DNA from: Thiopontia sp964416755
GTDB taxonomy: Bacteria > Pseudomonadota > Gammaproteobacteria > GCF-002020875
Assembly: GCA_964416755.1 (NCBI GenBank)
Contig: CAYQFH010000101.1
Coordinates: forward strand, 1-9,692
Length of the DNA stretch: 9,692 nt
Direction of reading: 5' to 3'
In this document: one piece after another, positions 1-5,939 of the stretch
Layout: the number at the start of each line of letters is the position of its first letter
Position numbering within the stretch: position 1 is the first letter of the stretch
The notes under the pieces: model-generated
Seen by the model: only the letters and a program-made list of their open reading frames with translations
Database searches by the model: none
Told to the model about the DNA's origin: nothing
Made by a program: the position numbers and the translations under genes

Positions 1-46
1 TAATCAGCACCACTTTACCGCTTAAAGAGTTGGTATCATTCTCCAT
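1..46 (-). CDS. Short-chain dehydrogenase/reductase, N-terminus only (possibly pteridine reductase)
   Basis: Partial gene running off the left edge. Reading minus from an ATG at 46-44 gives 15 residues, MENDTNSLSGKVVLI. The GKVVLI segment is the typical first beta-strand of a Rossmann-fold short-chain dehydrogenase, just before the TGxxxGIG nucleotide-binding loop, which lies outside the window. A GGGAC stretch (55-51) just upstream could be a weak ribosome binding site. The gene is divergent from the methyltransferase at 87. In related gammaproteobacteria a pteridine reductase (FolM-type SDR, reducing dihydropterins) often sits here, so that is the best guess, but 15 residues cannot separate SDR subfamilies. 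Confidence 0.65.
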   Translation of the reverse strand, partial: MENDTNSLSGKVVLI

Positions 47-86
47 TCTTGTCCCGCTTTCTATTTTTATTGAACTATTTTATCAG
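47..86. promoter_or_regulatory. Divergent promoter region, SDR / methyltransferase
   Basis: This 40-bp AT-rich spacer separates two divergent gene starts and must hold or overlap both promoters. On minus, TAAAAT (82-77) is a plausible -10 for the SDR gene. On plus, TATTTT (76-81) is a possible -10 for the methyltransferase and would place transcription start at about the ATG itself. Neither has a convincing -35. The assignment rests mainly on gene geometry. Confidence 0.3.
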
Positions 87-1232
87 ATGATCCCCCCCCT
101 ACCAGAGCCTACCGCTGAGCAGATGAAACGCAGTCAGCAGCTGCAACAGGATATAGTGGCAGAGATACACAACAGTCAGGGCTGGATTCCATTCGATCGT
201 TATATGGAGCGGGCGCTCTATGCTCCAGGACTGGGCTACTACAGTACCTTGCAGGGATTGGGAGTGGAAGGGGACTTCATTACCGCACCGGAGATCTCTC
301 CGCTCTTCTCCAGAGTGGTAGCGCACCAGATTGCTCCGGTGTTGGCCAGGCTGGATATGCCATCAATACTGGAGCTGGGTGCGGGCTCCGGAACAATGGC
401 TGTCGAGATGTTGCTGGAGTTGGAGCAGCTGGGCCAATTGCCACAACGCTATCTGATTCTGGAGTTGAGTGGAGTACTGAAAGAGCGGCAGCGAAAGACC
501 ATTGAGCAGAGAGTGCCTCATCTGCTGGAGCAGGTGGTTTGGCTGGACAGTCTGCCGAACCAGTTTTCTGGCGTGGTGGTTGCCAATGAGGTATTGGATG
601 CAATCCCGACAGAGTGCTTTGTGATGCGTAGTGGAGAGGCGATCCCGCTGGGTGTTTCAACCAATCCTCAAGGGGAGTTGGTCTGGAGTGAACGCCATAG
701 AGAGCATGTAGAGCCCTCTATCAGTCTGGATGCAGCAGATGGGTATCGCTCAGAGGTGCGCCCGGCCATTACCCCATGGATTGCTTCGATCTCCGACCTG
801 CTGCTACAGGGGATGGTGTTGTTGATCGATTATGGCTACAGTCGTAGTGAATACTACCGGCCAGAGCGGAGCAGTGGCACACTCAAGTGCTTCTATCGAC
901 ACCATCAACATGAAGAGCCTCTGAGCTGGCCGGGACTGCAGGATATTACTGCCCATGTCGATTTCACGGCAGTGGCAGAGGCGGCAGATGCAGCAGGTTT
1001 AATCGTGGCCGGTTATACCACTCAGGCACAGTTTCTGCTGGCGGGAGGATTGGCACAGCTTGCAGAGTCTGAAGCACTGGATGATCTGCAGGTTCGTATC
1101 CAGGTTTCACAGGCGATCCAGCAGTTGACCATGCCGGCCCAGATGGGCGAGGTGGTGAAGGTGATGGCTCTAACACGTGATGTGGCAGTGCCGCCGACCT
1201 TTTCTCTGCATGATCAGAGGCATACGTTGTAA
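87..1232 (+). CDS. MidA/NDUFAF7-family class I SAM-dependent methyltransferase
   Basis: 381-residue protein of the COG1565 (MidA/NDUFAF7) family. The mitochondrial member NDUFAF7 methylates an arginine of complex I subunit NDUFS2; the bacterial substrate is generally unknown. Visible in order: the family N-terminal signature ERALYAPGLGYYS (about 41-53), GDFITAPEISPLF (62-74), SAM-binding ELGAGSG (96-102), ANEVLDAIP (166-174), and a C-terminal IDYGY strand. Length is normal. The open frame extends up to a TTG at 30, but that start would lie inside the divergent SDR gene. The ATG at 87 gives the N-terminus expected of the family (proline-rich, then AEQ...S..L); ATG 123 is also possible. No clear Shine-Dalgarno precedes either. 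It is followed 6 bp later by uppP, so the two are probably co-transcribed. The family is secure, the start less so. Confidence 0.9.
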   Translation: MIPPLPEPTAEQMKRSQQLQQDIVAEIHNSQGWIPFDRYMERALYAPGLGYYSTLQGLGVEGDFITAPEISPLFSRVVAHQIAPVLARLDMPSILELGAGSGTMAVEMLLELEQLGQLPQRYLILELSGVLKERQRKTIEQRVPHLLEQVVWLDSLPNQFSGVVVANEVLDAIPTECFVMRSGEAIPLGVSTNPQGELVWSERHREHVEPSISLDAADGYRSEVRPAITPWIASISDLLLQGMVLLIDYGYSRSEYYRPERSSGTLKCFYRHHQHEEPLSWPGLQDITAHVDFTAVAEAADAAGLIVAGYTTQAQFLLAGGLAQLAESEALDDLQVRIQVSQAIQQLTMPAQMGEVVKVMALTRDVAVPPTFSLHDQRHTL

Positions 1233-1238
1233 TCGACG

Positions 1239-2036
1239 ATGGATATTTTTCAGATACTGATTCTGGCGCTGGTACAGGGGTTGACCGAGTTCCTGCCGGT
1301 CTCCAGTTCGGCTCATCTGATTCTGGTGCCGCAACTTACTGGTTGGAGTGATCAAGGGCTTGCTTTTGATGTGGCGGTCCACTTCGGTACTTTGATTGCT
1401 GTTGTGAGTTATTTCCGCGATGAGTTGGTGAAGATGCTTGTTGAATGGATCGGCTCTCTGCGTGGTCAGGGGCTGACGCCGGACGCAAGGCTGGTCTGGG
1501 CAGTGGGTTTGGGCACGATTCCGGTGGGGTTGGCGGGGCTGCTGTTCAAGGAAGGTGTCGAGCTCTATCTGCGCTCACCGCTGGTGATTGCGATTACCAC
1601 GATACTGTTTGGTCTGCTGCTGTGGTGGGCGGATCGACAGGGGAGACAGCAGATCAATGAACACCAGATGGGGTGGAAAACCATCATCGTGGTAGCGGTG
1701 GCACAGGCTATTGCACTGATCCCCGGCACATCCCGCTCCGGTATTACCATTACCGCAGGGTTGATGATGGGGCTGACGCGACAGGCGGCAGCCCGATTCT
1801 CTTTTCTGCTCTCGATTCCGGTGATTGTTTTGGCGGGTGGTCTGGAGACCAAGGAGTTGGTTGAACAGGAGGCCGCTGTGGATTGGAGTGCGCTACTGCT
1901 GGGTACACTCTTCTCTGCAGTAAGTGCCTATCTCTGTATCCACTATTTTCTCAAGTTGCTCGATCGCGTAGGGATGCTGCCGTTTGTGGTTTACCGGTTA
2001 CTGTTGGGTGTGCTGTTACTGCTGCTCTATCTGTAA
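1239..2036 (+). CDS. uppP: Undecaprenyl-diphosphatase UppP (BacA)
   Basis: 265-residue polytopic inner-membrane enzyme that dephosphorylates undecaprenyl pyrophosphate, recycling the lipid carrier for peptidoglycan and other envelope polymers; excess gives bacitracin resistance. The two BacA signatures are intact: QGLTEFLPVSSSAH at 13-26, with the (E/Q)xxxE pair Q13/E17 and the conserved H26, and PGTSRSGIT at 162-170, with R166 the essential arginine. Hydrophobic helices cover most of the chain, including a very leucine-rich C-terminus (about 255-265). Length matches the family (about 265-275). It starts 6 bp after the methyltransferase stop without a strong ribosome binding site, so translation may depend on coupling. 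Downstream it converges on the response regulator across 26 bp. Confidence 0.97.
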   Translation: MDIFQILILALVQGLTEFLPVSSSAHLILVPQLTGWSDQGLAFDVAVHFGTLIAVVSYFRDELVKMLVEWIGSLRGQGLTPDARLVWAVGLGTIPVGLAGLLFKEGVELYLRSPLVIAITTILFGLLLWWADRQGRQQINEHQMGWKTIIVVAVAQAIALIPGTSRSGITITAGLMMGLTRQAAARFSFLLSIPVIVLAGGLETKELVEQEAAVDWSALLLGTLFSAVSAYLCIHYFLKLLDRVGMLPFVVYRLLLGVLLLLLYL

Positions 2037-2042
2037 CGAACT

Positions 2043-2074
2043 GTAACGACTGCGTTCGACGGTTACCGGTTTTT
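2043..2074 (+). terminator. Weak candidate terminator after uppP
   Basis: Only 26 bp lie between the convergent stops of uppP and the response regulator. GTAAC (2043-2047) can pair with GTTAC (2062-2066), and 3 nt later comes TTTTT (2070-2074). The 5-bp stem with a 14-nt loop is weak, and a competing pairing exists (CGAAC 2037-2041 with GTTCG 2054-2058). A terminator is expected here, but this one is only suggestive. Confidence 0.25.
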
Positions 2075-2440
2075 ACGGGTCAGTGACTCAATCACATCGA
2101 CCATCTTCTGCAGATTGAGGAAGGGCTTGCTGAAGAAGTGATCCACCTTGTTCTGGTTCTCCTTGCGCAGATCCTCCAGTTTGGCGTGGCCCGAGATCAG
2201 TGCCAGGCGGGTATGGAGCAGGTCGCGTGGTTGTAGCTTGGAGAGGAACTCGTCACCGTCCATGTCCTTCAGTTGATAGTCCAGCATCACCAGTGCAGGT
2301 TTCTCATTGCGAACCATCTCCAAACCCTGTGTGCCACTGTTGGCAGAGAGCAGGTTGTAGTCGATACAGAGCAGGTTGATGAAGAGTTTGTGGATGACAA
2401 ACTCATCATCAATAATCAATATTTTGGGTTTGGTGTTCAT
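2063..2440 (-). CDS. Receiver-only response regulator (CheY-like fold)
   Basis: 125 residues forming a single REC domain with no output domain. The phosphorylation site is complete: acidic pair D11/D12 with E13 (IIDDE), phosphoacceptor D54 in VMLDYQL, switch residue S83 in LISGHA, and K105 in FSKPF. Such proteins act by protein-protein contact (CheY/Spo0F-like) or as phosphorelay intermediates; the partner cannot be told from the sequence, and no histidine kinase is in the window. Its ATG overlaps the cca stop codon in an ATGA arrangement (2440-2437), so it is probably translationally coupled to cca, with no promoter of its own visible. It is the last gene of the minus-strand series and converges on uppP. 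The family is certain, the pathway unknown. Confidence 0.93.
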   Translation of the reverse strand: MNTKPKILIIDDEFVIHKLFINLLCIDYNLLSANSGTQGLEMVRNEKPALVMLDYQLKDMDGDEFLSKLQPRDLLHTRLALISGHAKLEDLRKENQNKVDHFFSKPFLNLQKMVDVIESLTRKNR

Positions 2441-3681
2441 CTCTCCTCGCTCAATGCCTTTCGAATCGCATGGGCTTGTCGTTTCCTCAACTCATCCCGG
2501 ATTCCTTTCCCCTCGAATCCATCACCAAGGATAGCATCAGTTTGAACAGATTGTGCTGCTTTAAAAGCTTTGTGTAGTGTCTTGCCTTGGGTGAATTCAG
2601 CGTTCTCAAAACCGGTTCGGCCCCGCTGGTCTGCTTCACCGGCAATCAGAAAGTCATCCAGCCTTCCCTCTCTGCGGAAGGCATCGACTCCTTCAAACAT
2701 TTTCAGAATGGTTTCCGGTCGCATCTCCTCGGCACGATGATAGTGGCCATGGTACTGTGCGACCACGAGGGCAAGTTCGCGGTAGCTCTTTGGTACCTTG
2801 AGGCGGCTGCAGAGTTGCTTCACCAGTTTGGTGCTGCGCGCCTCGTGGCCGTGATGTTTGGGCCATTCGGGTTCCGGGGTGTTGCCTTTGCCGAGGTCAT
2901 GTACCAGTGCGGCAAAGCGTATCTCCGGCTTATCAGACAATCGAACCGCTTGTTGCAGTACCATCAGCGTGTGGATGCCGCTATCGATCTCGGGGTGGTG
3001 GTGTGCCGGTTGTGGTACCCCGAATAGCGCCTCCAGTTCCGGGAAGATGCGGGCCAGTGCACCGCAGTTACGCAACACTTCGAAGTAGCGGTCAGGGCGA
3101 TCAGTCTGTAACGCCTTCAATGTCTCCTGCCAGACCCGCTCGGGTACCAGTGCGTCGACCTCTCCACTCTCCACCATCTGTTTCATCAGGCGGTGGGTTT
3201 TATGGGCCACCTTGAAGCCCCACTGTCCAAAACGGGCGGCAAAGCGAGCGATGCGCAGAATGCGTACCGGATCTTCACTGAAGGCATCGGAGACATGGCG
3301 CAGTAACCCCTGTTGCAGATCCTCCTTGCCGTTGAACGGATCGATCAGGTTACCGTTACGATCTTGCGCAATCGCATTGATGGTGAGGTCACGTCGTAGC
3401 AGATCCTCTTCCAGAGTGACGTCTGGATCGGCATGGACGGTAAAGCCACGATACCCGGGCGCACTCTTGCGCTCGGTGCGTGCCAGTGCATGCTCCTCTT
3501 TGGTGGTGGGGTGAAGGAAGACAGGAAAGTCCTTGCCTACGGATTGAAAACCGGCAGCCTCCATCTCTTGTTCTGTTCTACCGACAACAACCCAGTCCCG
3601 CTCTTTGGGGGGGATGCCGAGTAGCTGGTCACGTACAGCACCACCGACCAGATAGCGGCTCTGTTCAACTTCGTTGAGCAC
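2437..3681 (-). CDS. cca: Multifunctional CCA tRNA nucleotidyltransferase with HD domain
   Basis: 414-residue class II CCA-adding enzyme, which builds or repairs the 3' CCA of tRNAs from CTP and ATP without a template. N-terminal nucleotidyltransferase head: YLVGGAVRDQLLG (10-22), then KERDWVVVG with metal-binding carboxylates E27 and D29 (E. coli has Asp at the first; Glu also occurs in the family), EDLLRRDLTINAIA (92-105) and SEDPVRILRIARFAARF (135-151). The neck/body follows, then an HD phosphohydrolase domain with H261/D262 in LVHDLGKG. This is the long gamma/beta-type form, with 2'-phosphatase and 2',3'-cyclic phosphodiesterase activities in E. coli. The start is a GTG at 3681-3679. An in-frame TAA 12 nt upstream, the stop of the preceding small gene, rules out longer starts beyond a few codons. 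No good Shine-Dalgarno is seen, so coupling to the upstream gene is likely. Confidence 0.97.
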   Translation of the reverse strand: MLNEVEQSRYLVGGAVRDQLLGIPPKERDWVVVGRTEQEMEAAGFQSVGKDFPVFLHPTTKEEHALARTERKSAPGYRGFTVHADPDVTLEEDLLRRDLTINAIAQDRNGNLIDPFNGKEDLQQGLLRHVSDAFSEDPVRILRIARFAARFGQWGFKVAHKTHRLMKQMVESGEVDALVPERVWQETLKALQTDRPDRYFEVLRNCGALARIFPELEALFGVPQPAHHHPEIDSGIHTLMVLQQAVRLSDKPEIRFAALVHDLGKGNTPEPEWPKHHGHEARSTKLVKQLCSRLKVPKSYRELALVVAQYHGHYHRAEEMRPETILKMFEGVDAFRREGRLDDFLIAGEADQRGRTGFENAEFTQGKTLHKAFKAAQSVQTDAILGDGFEGKGIRDELRKRQAHAIRKALSEER

Positions 3682-3693
3682 GATTTTGGTGGG

Positions 3694-3960
3694 TTAGTCC
3701 TTTTTGAGTCCGTTAATGGAGACCACTTGTGCAGTCTGTGGTTCATCGCTGAAGCCGGGACGCATGCTGCTCTTTACTCCGGTAGCATCGGAAAGCTCCT
3801 TTTCCCACTCGGTGATCAGACCGAAGCAGTTGCGCATGTCCTGAAAGGTCTGCTCGGTCAACGGGTGCTCTTCACCGGGTTGTGGGGCGGTTTCACGCGC
3901 GATGGCCCCCAGTGTTTTGCGGATCATGCGCAGGATCTGCTGCTCTTTGCTCAGTTCCAT
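3694..3960 (-). CDS. Conserved-looking small hypothetical protein (88 aa)
   Basis: I do not recognise the function. The 88-residue protein begins MELSKEQQILRMIRKTLGAI, a probable amphipathic helix, followed by HPLTEQTFQDMRNCFGLITEWEKELSD, which looks like a second helix pair. The tail is low-complexity and ends NGLKKD. There is no signal peptide, membrane span or cysteine cluster; it is likely soluble and helical. It is probably a real gene: it lies between the NDUFA9-like gene (11-bp gap) and cca (12-bp gap) on the same strand with no overlaps, and AGGA (3972-3969) lies 8 nt upstream of the ATG, touching the previous gene's stop. Its frame is the same as cca's, the two being separated only by TAA plus four codons. 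Confidence 0.72.
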   Translation of the reverse strand: MELSKEQQILRMIRKTLGAIARETAPQPGEEHPLTEQTFQDMRNCFGLITEWEKELSDATGVKSSMRPGFSDEPQTAQVVSINGLKKD

Positions 3961-3971
3961 GGTGGAGGTTC

Positions 3972-4925
3972 CTATCGTTTGGCAACAGTTCGATAAGTCA
4001 TGTACCGATCCTGCTGGTTTGTGGTTCCCAGATAATTGGGAATGACCCCCTCCAGTGGTGTGCGTTCAAGTTGGAATAGCCCGGATAGCGGTTCCTTGCA
4101 GGTGTTGGGGAGCTGCATCGAGAGGTAGTTGTCGAACGTCATCAGTTTGCCCGGCAGCATACCGAGCACCCTTGCCTGCAGTTTTGAAAGTCCATCGCCC
4201 ATACCGACGATCAGGCGACGTACGCCGATGGTGCGTTCGGTGATCTCCATCAGCTCCATCAGACTGTATTCGTCGGGACCGCAGAGGTCGAAGCGCTTAT
4301 CGAAGGTGGCCGGGTTGTCGATGGATTGCGCCATGATCTCTGCAACATCACCAGCATAGATCGGGGCAAATCTGGACTCTGGACAGGCCAGCGGGACTGC
4401 AACCAGTGGCAGTCGCAACAGCTTGGCAAACTGGTTGAAGAGGTTGTCACCCTCACCAAAAATTACAGAGGGGCGAAAGCTGGTGACATGCAATTTGTGG
4501 CTGGAGAGGAGATGTGCTGCATTCTCCCCCTCTCCTTTGCTGCGCAGATACTGGCTCATTGCGTTGGCATTACCCGCCTGCAGTGCGGACATGTGCAGTA
4601 GTCGGGGAGTGCCCAGTTGATTGCAGATTTTGACGACTCGCTCTGGCAGCTCAACATGTACCTTGCGGAACGCCTCTTGTGAACCGTGCAGGATGCCAAC
4701 CAGATTGATCACTACATCGACTCCGGTCAGTAGTGACTCCAGCCCCTCATCTTCATGGATGTCTGCTTCAATCAGCTTGACCTTTGGATTGACCAGCAGA
4801 TGGCGATTACGCTCACGCCGACGGGTAGGTACCCGGATGGTCACCTCTTCCTGGGATAGTCGATCAATCAGATAGCGGCCCACAAAGCCACTACCGCCCA
4901 GTATGGCAATTTCTCTCTTTTTCAT
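3972..4925 (-). CDS. NDUFA9-like NAD(P)-binding atypical SDR
   Basis: 317-residue atypical short-chain dehydrogenase of the group often labelled 'complex I NDUFA9 subunit family'. The Rossmann dinucleotide loop GGSGFVG (10-16, glycines 10/13/16) follows strand REIAILG. RVPTRRRERN (31-40) is an arginine-rich stretch after strand 2, suggesting NADP(H) preference. DVVINLVGIL (70-79) is strand 4, and YLRSK (126-130) supplies the YxxxK pair. The C-terminal half (RFAPIYAGDVAEIM, FDLCGPDEYSLMELMEI) is the NmrA/epimerase-like substrate region. In mitochondria the relative is an accessory complex I subunit; bacterial members have mostly undefined roles, possibly quinone- or isoprenoid-related or in complex I assembly. 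It starts 40 bp after rpoH with no Shine-Dalgarno but an extended -10 promoter directly upstream. Confidence 0.9.
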   Translation of the reverse strand: MKKREIAILGGSGFVGRYLIDRLSQEEVTIRVPTRRRERNRHLLVNPKVKLIEADIHEDEGLESLLTGVDVVINLVGILHGSQEAFRKVHVELPERVVKICNQLGTPRLLHMSALQAGNANAMSQYLRSKGEGENAAHLLSSHKLHVTSFRPSVIFGEGDNLFNQFAKLLRLPLVAVPLACPESRFAPIYAGDVAEIMAQSIDNPATFDKRFDLCGPDEYSLMELMEITERTIGVRRLIVGMGDGLSKLQARVLGMLPGKLMTFDNYLSMQLPNTCKEPLSGLFQLERTPLEGVIPNYLGTTNQQDRYMTYRTVAKR

Positions 4926-4941
4926 GGGGCTGAGTATACCA
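4926..4941 (-). promoter_or_regulatory. Extended -10 promoter for the NDUFA9-like gene, possibly leaderless
   Basis: Reading minus, TGGTATACT (4941-4933) matches the extended -10 form TGnTATAaT with 5/6 in the hexamer. Standard spacing puts transcription start at 4926 or 4925, that is, within one base of the ATG (4925-4923). No Shine-Dalgarno is present between this element and the start. The -35 position is poor (CCGCCT), as tolerated with an extended -10. A 5-bp inverted repeat, ACCCG/CGGGT (4941-4953), lies just upstream and could be part of an operator or the weak 3' hairpin of rpoH. Confidence 0.5.
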
Positions 4942-4965
4942 CCCGATCCGGGTAGAGGCGGGGTG

Positions 4966-5829
4966 TTAAAGATTGATTGAGCCTTTCAGTTTCTTCATTG
5001 CAGCCTGCTCCAGCTGGCGCACTCGTTCTGCTGAGATACCGTACTCTTCAGCCAACTCCTGCAGTGTCTGCTTCTCCTCCGAGAGCCAGCGCTGGATGAT
5101 GATATTGCGGCTGCGTTCATCCAGTGTGGTGAGTGCATTGTGCATCTGCTGAGTAGAGTGTTGTTGCCAGTCACTCTCCTCCAGTTGCTCCTCCGGGTTG
5201 GCTTGTGGTGCCTCCAGATAGGCGGCAGGTGCAAAGGTCTCTTCCTCATCATCGGCACCAACAGGGAGGTCATAGGAGGTATCCTGGTAGCTGAGACGGC
5301 GTTCCATCTCAAGTACAGTCTCCGGTTTTACTCCCAGATCGCTGGCGACGGTCTGTACCTCTTCGTGAGAGAACCAGCCCAGGCGTTTTTTGGCGCTACG
5401 CAGGTTAAAGAAGAGCTTGCGCTGTGCCTTGGTGGTAGCCACCTTGACGATCGACCAGTTGCGGATCACATACTCATGGATCTCGGCACGAATCCAGTGG
5501 ACGGCAAACGAGACCAGGCGCACCTTCTTCTCGGGGTCAAAGCGACGCACCGCCTTCATCAACCCCAGATTACCCTCCTGTACCAGATCAGCCAGTGGCA
5601 GACCATAACCAAGATAACCACGGGCAATATGGGCAACAAAACGGAGGTTGGAGAGTACCAGTTGACGTGCTGCCTCCAGATCACCATCACGATGGAAACG
5701 GATCGCCAGCGCCTGCTCCTCCTCCTCGCTCAGAACCGGGAAGGCTCTCAGACGCTGAAGATAGCTATCTACACTGTCGCCAGTGACAGCGGGCAGTTGA
5801 GATGGGGTGGTCGTCAGGGCAAAACTCAT
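4966..5829 (-). CDS. rpoH: RNA polymerase sigma-32 heat-shock factor RpoH
   Basis: 287-residue group 3-like sigma factor directing RNA polymerase to heat-shock promoters. Landmarks: region 1.2 DSYLQRLRAFPVLS (21-34); region 2 with NLRFVAHIARGYLGYGLPLADLVQEGNLGLMKAVRRF (61-97) and the 2.4 segment around RLVSFAVHWIRAEIHEYVIRNW; the RpoH-specific box QRKLFFNLR (136-144); and region 4.2 helix-turn-helix TLQELAEEYGISAERVRQLEQAAMKKL (255-281). The homeostatic-control residues of E. coli (L47, A50, I54) correspond to L51, A54 and V58. Length is normal (E. coli 284). The ATG at 5829 has AAAGG 8 nt upstream and a 27-nt predicted leader from a sigma-70 promoter overlapped by a CIRCE operator. It lies directly downstream of ftsY; the usual ftsE and ftsX are absent between them. 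Confidence 0.98.
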   Translation of the reverse strand: MSFALTTTPSQLPAVTGDSVDSYLQRLRAFPVLSEEEEQALAIRFHRDGDLEAARQLVLSNLRFVAHIARGYLGYGLPLADLVQEGNLGLMKAVRRFDPEKKVRLVSFAVHWIRAEIHEYVIRNWSIVKVATTKAQRKLFFNLRSAKKRLGWFSHEEVQTVASDLGVKPETVLEMERRLSYQDTSYDLPVGADDEEETFAPAAYLEAPQANPEEQLEESDWQQHSTQQMHNALTTLDERSRNIIIQRWLSEEKQTLQELAEEYGISAERVRQLEQAAMKKLKGSINL

Positions 5830-5855
5830 TTCAATAACCTTTTACTTTACTCTGT

Positions 5856-5891
5856 TATATCCATTATATGAGCTGTAATTAGCACTCGCAA
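5856..5891 (-). promoter_or_regulatory. Sigma-70 promoter of rpoH
   Basis: Reading minus: -35 TTGCGA (5891-5886, 4/6 match), exactly 17 bp spacer, -10 TATAAT (5868-5863, perfect), predicted start at A5856, then a 27-nt leader with AAAGG 8 nt before the rpoH ATG. The -35 lies wholly inside the CIRCE element, so a repressor bound there should exclude polymerase. Confidence 0.8.
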
Positions 5892-5905
5892 GCTTGGAGT
5901 GCTAA
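5879..5905. promoter_or_regulatory. CIRCE operator (HrcA binding site) at the rpoH promoter
   Basis: TTAGCACTC (5879-5887), 9-bp spacer, GAGTGCTAA (5897-5905): every position of both arms matches the CIRCE consensus and the spacer has the canonical length. The inverted repeat extends two more pairs each side (AATTAGCACTC with GAGTGCTAATT, 5877-5907). CIRCE is bound by the heat-shock repressor HrcA, whose activity depends on GroEL in the systems studied. It covers the -35 of the rpoH promoter, which fits repression of rpoH under non-stress conditions. It could also fold as a hairpin in any transcript reading through from ftsY. hrcA itself is not in the window. Confidence 0.95.
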
Positions 5906-5939
5906 TTTGAGGATAAGTTCAAAATGGATTGATTTGAAT

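Noticed and set aside
30..86. Upstream TTG extension of the methyltransferase
   Set aside because: The extension MVSFSILVPLSIFIELFYQ looks like a membrane anchor or signal peptide, but it would overlap the divergent SDR start, uses TTG without a Shine-Dalgarno, and is not expected for this cytosolic family.
5140..5871. 243-codon plus-strand open frame opposite rpoH
   Set aside because: It is antisense to a clear rpoH gene, shows no family motif and reads through the CIRCE/promoter region; it is a shadow of the rpoH codon pattern.
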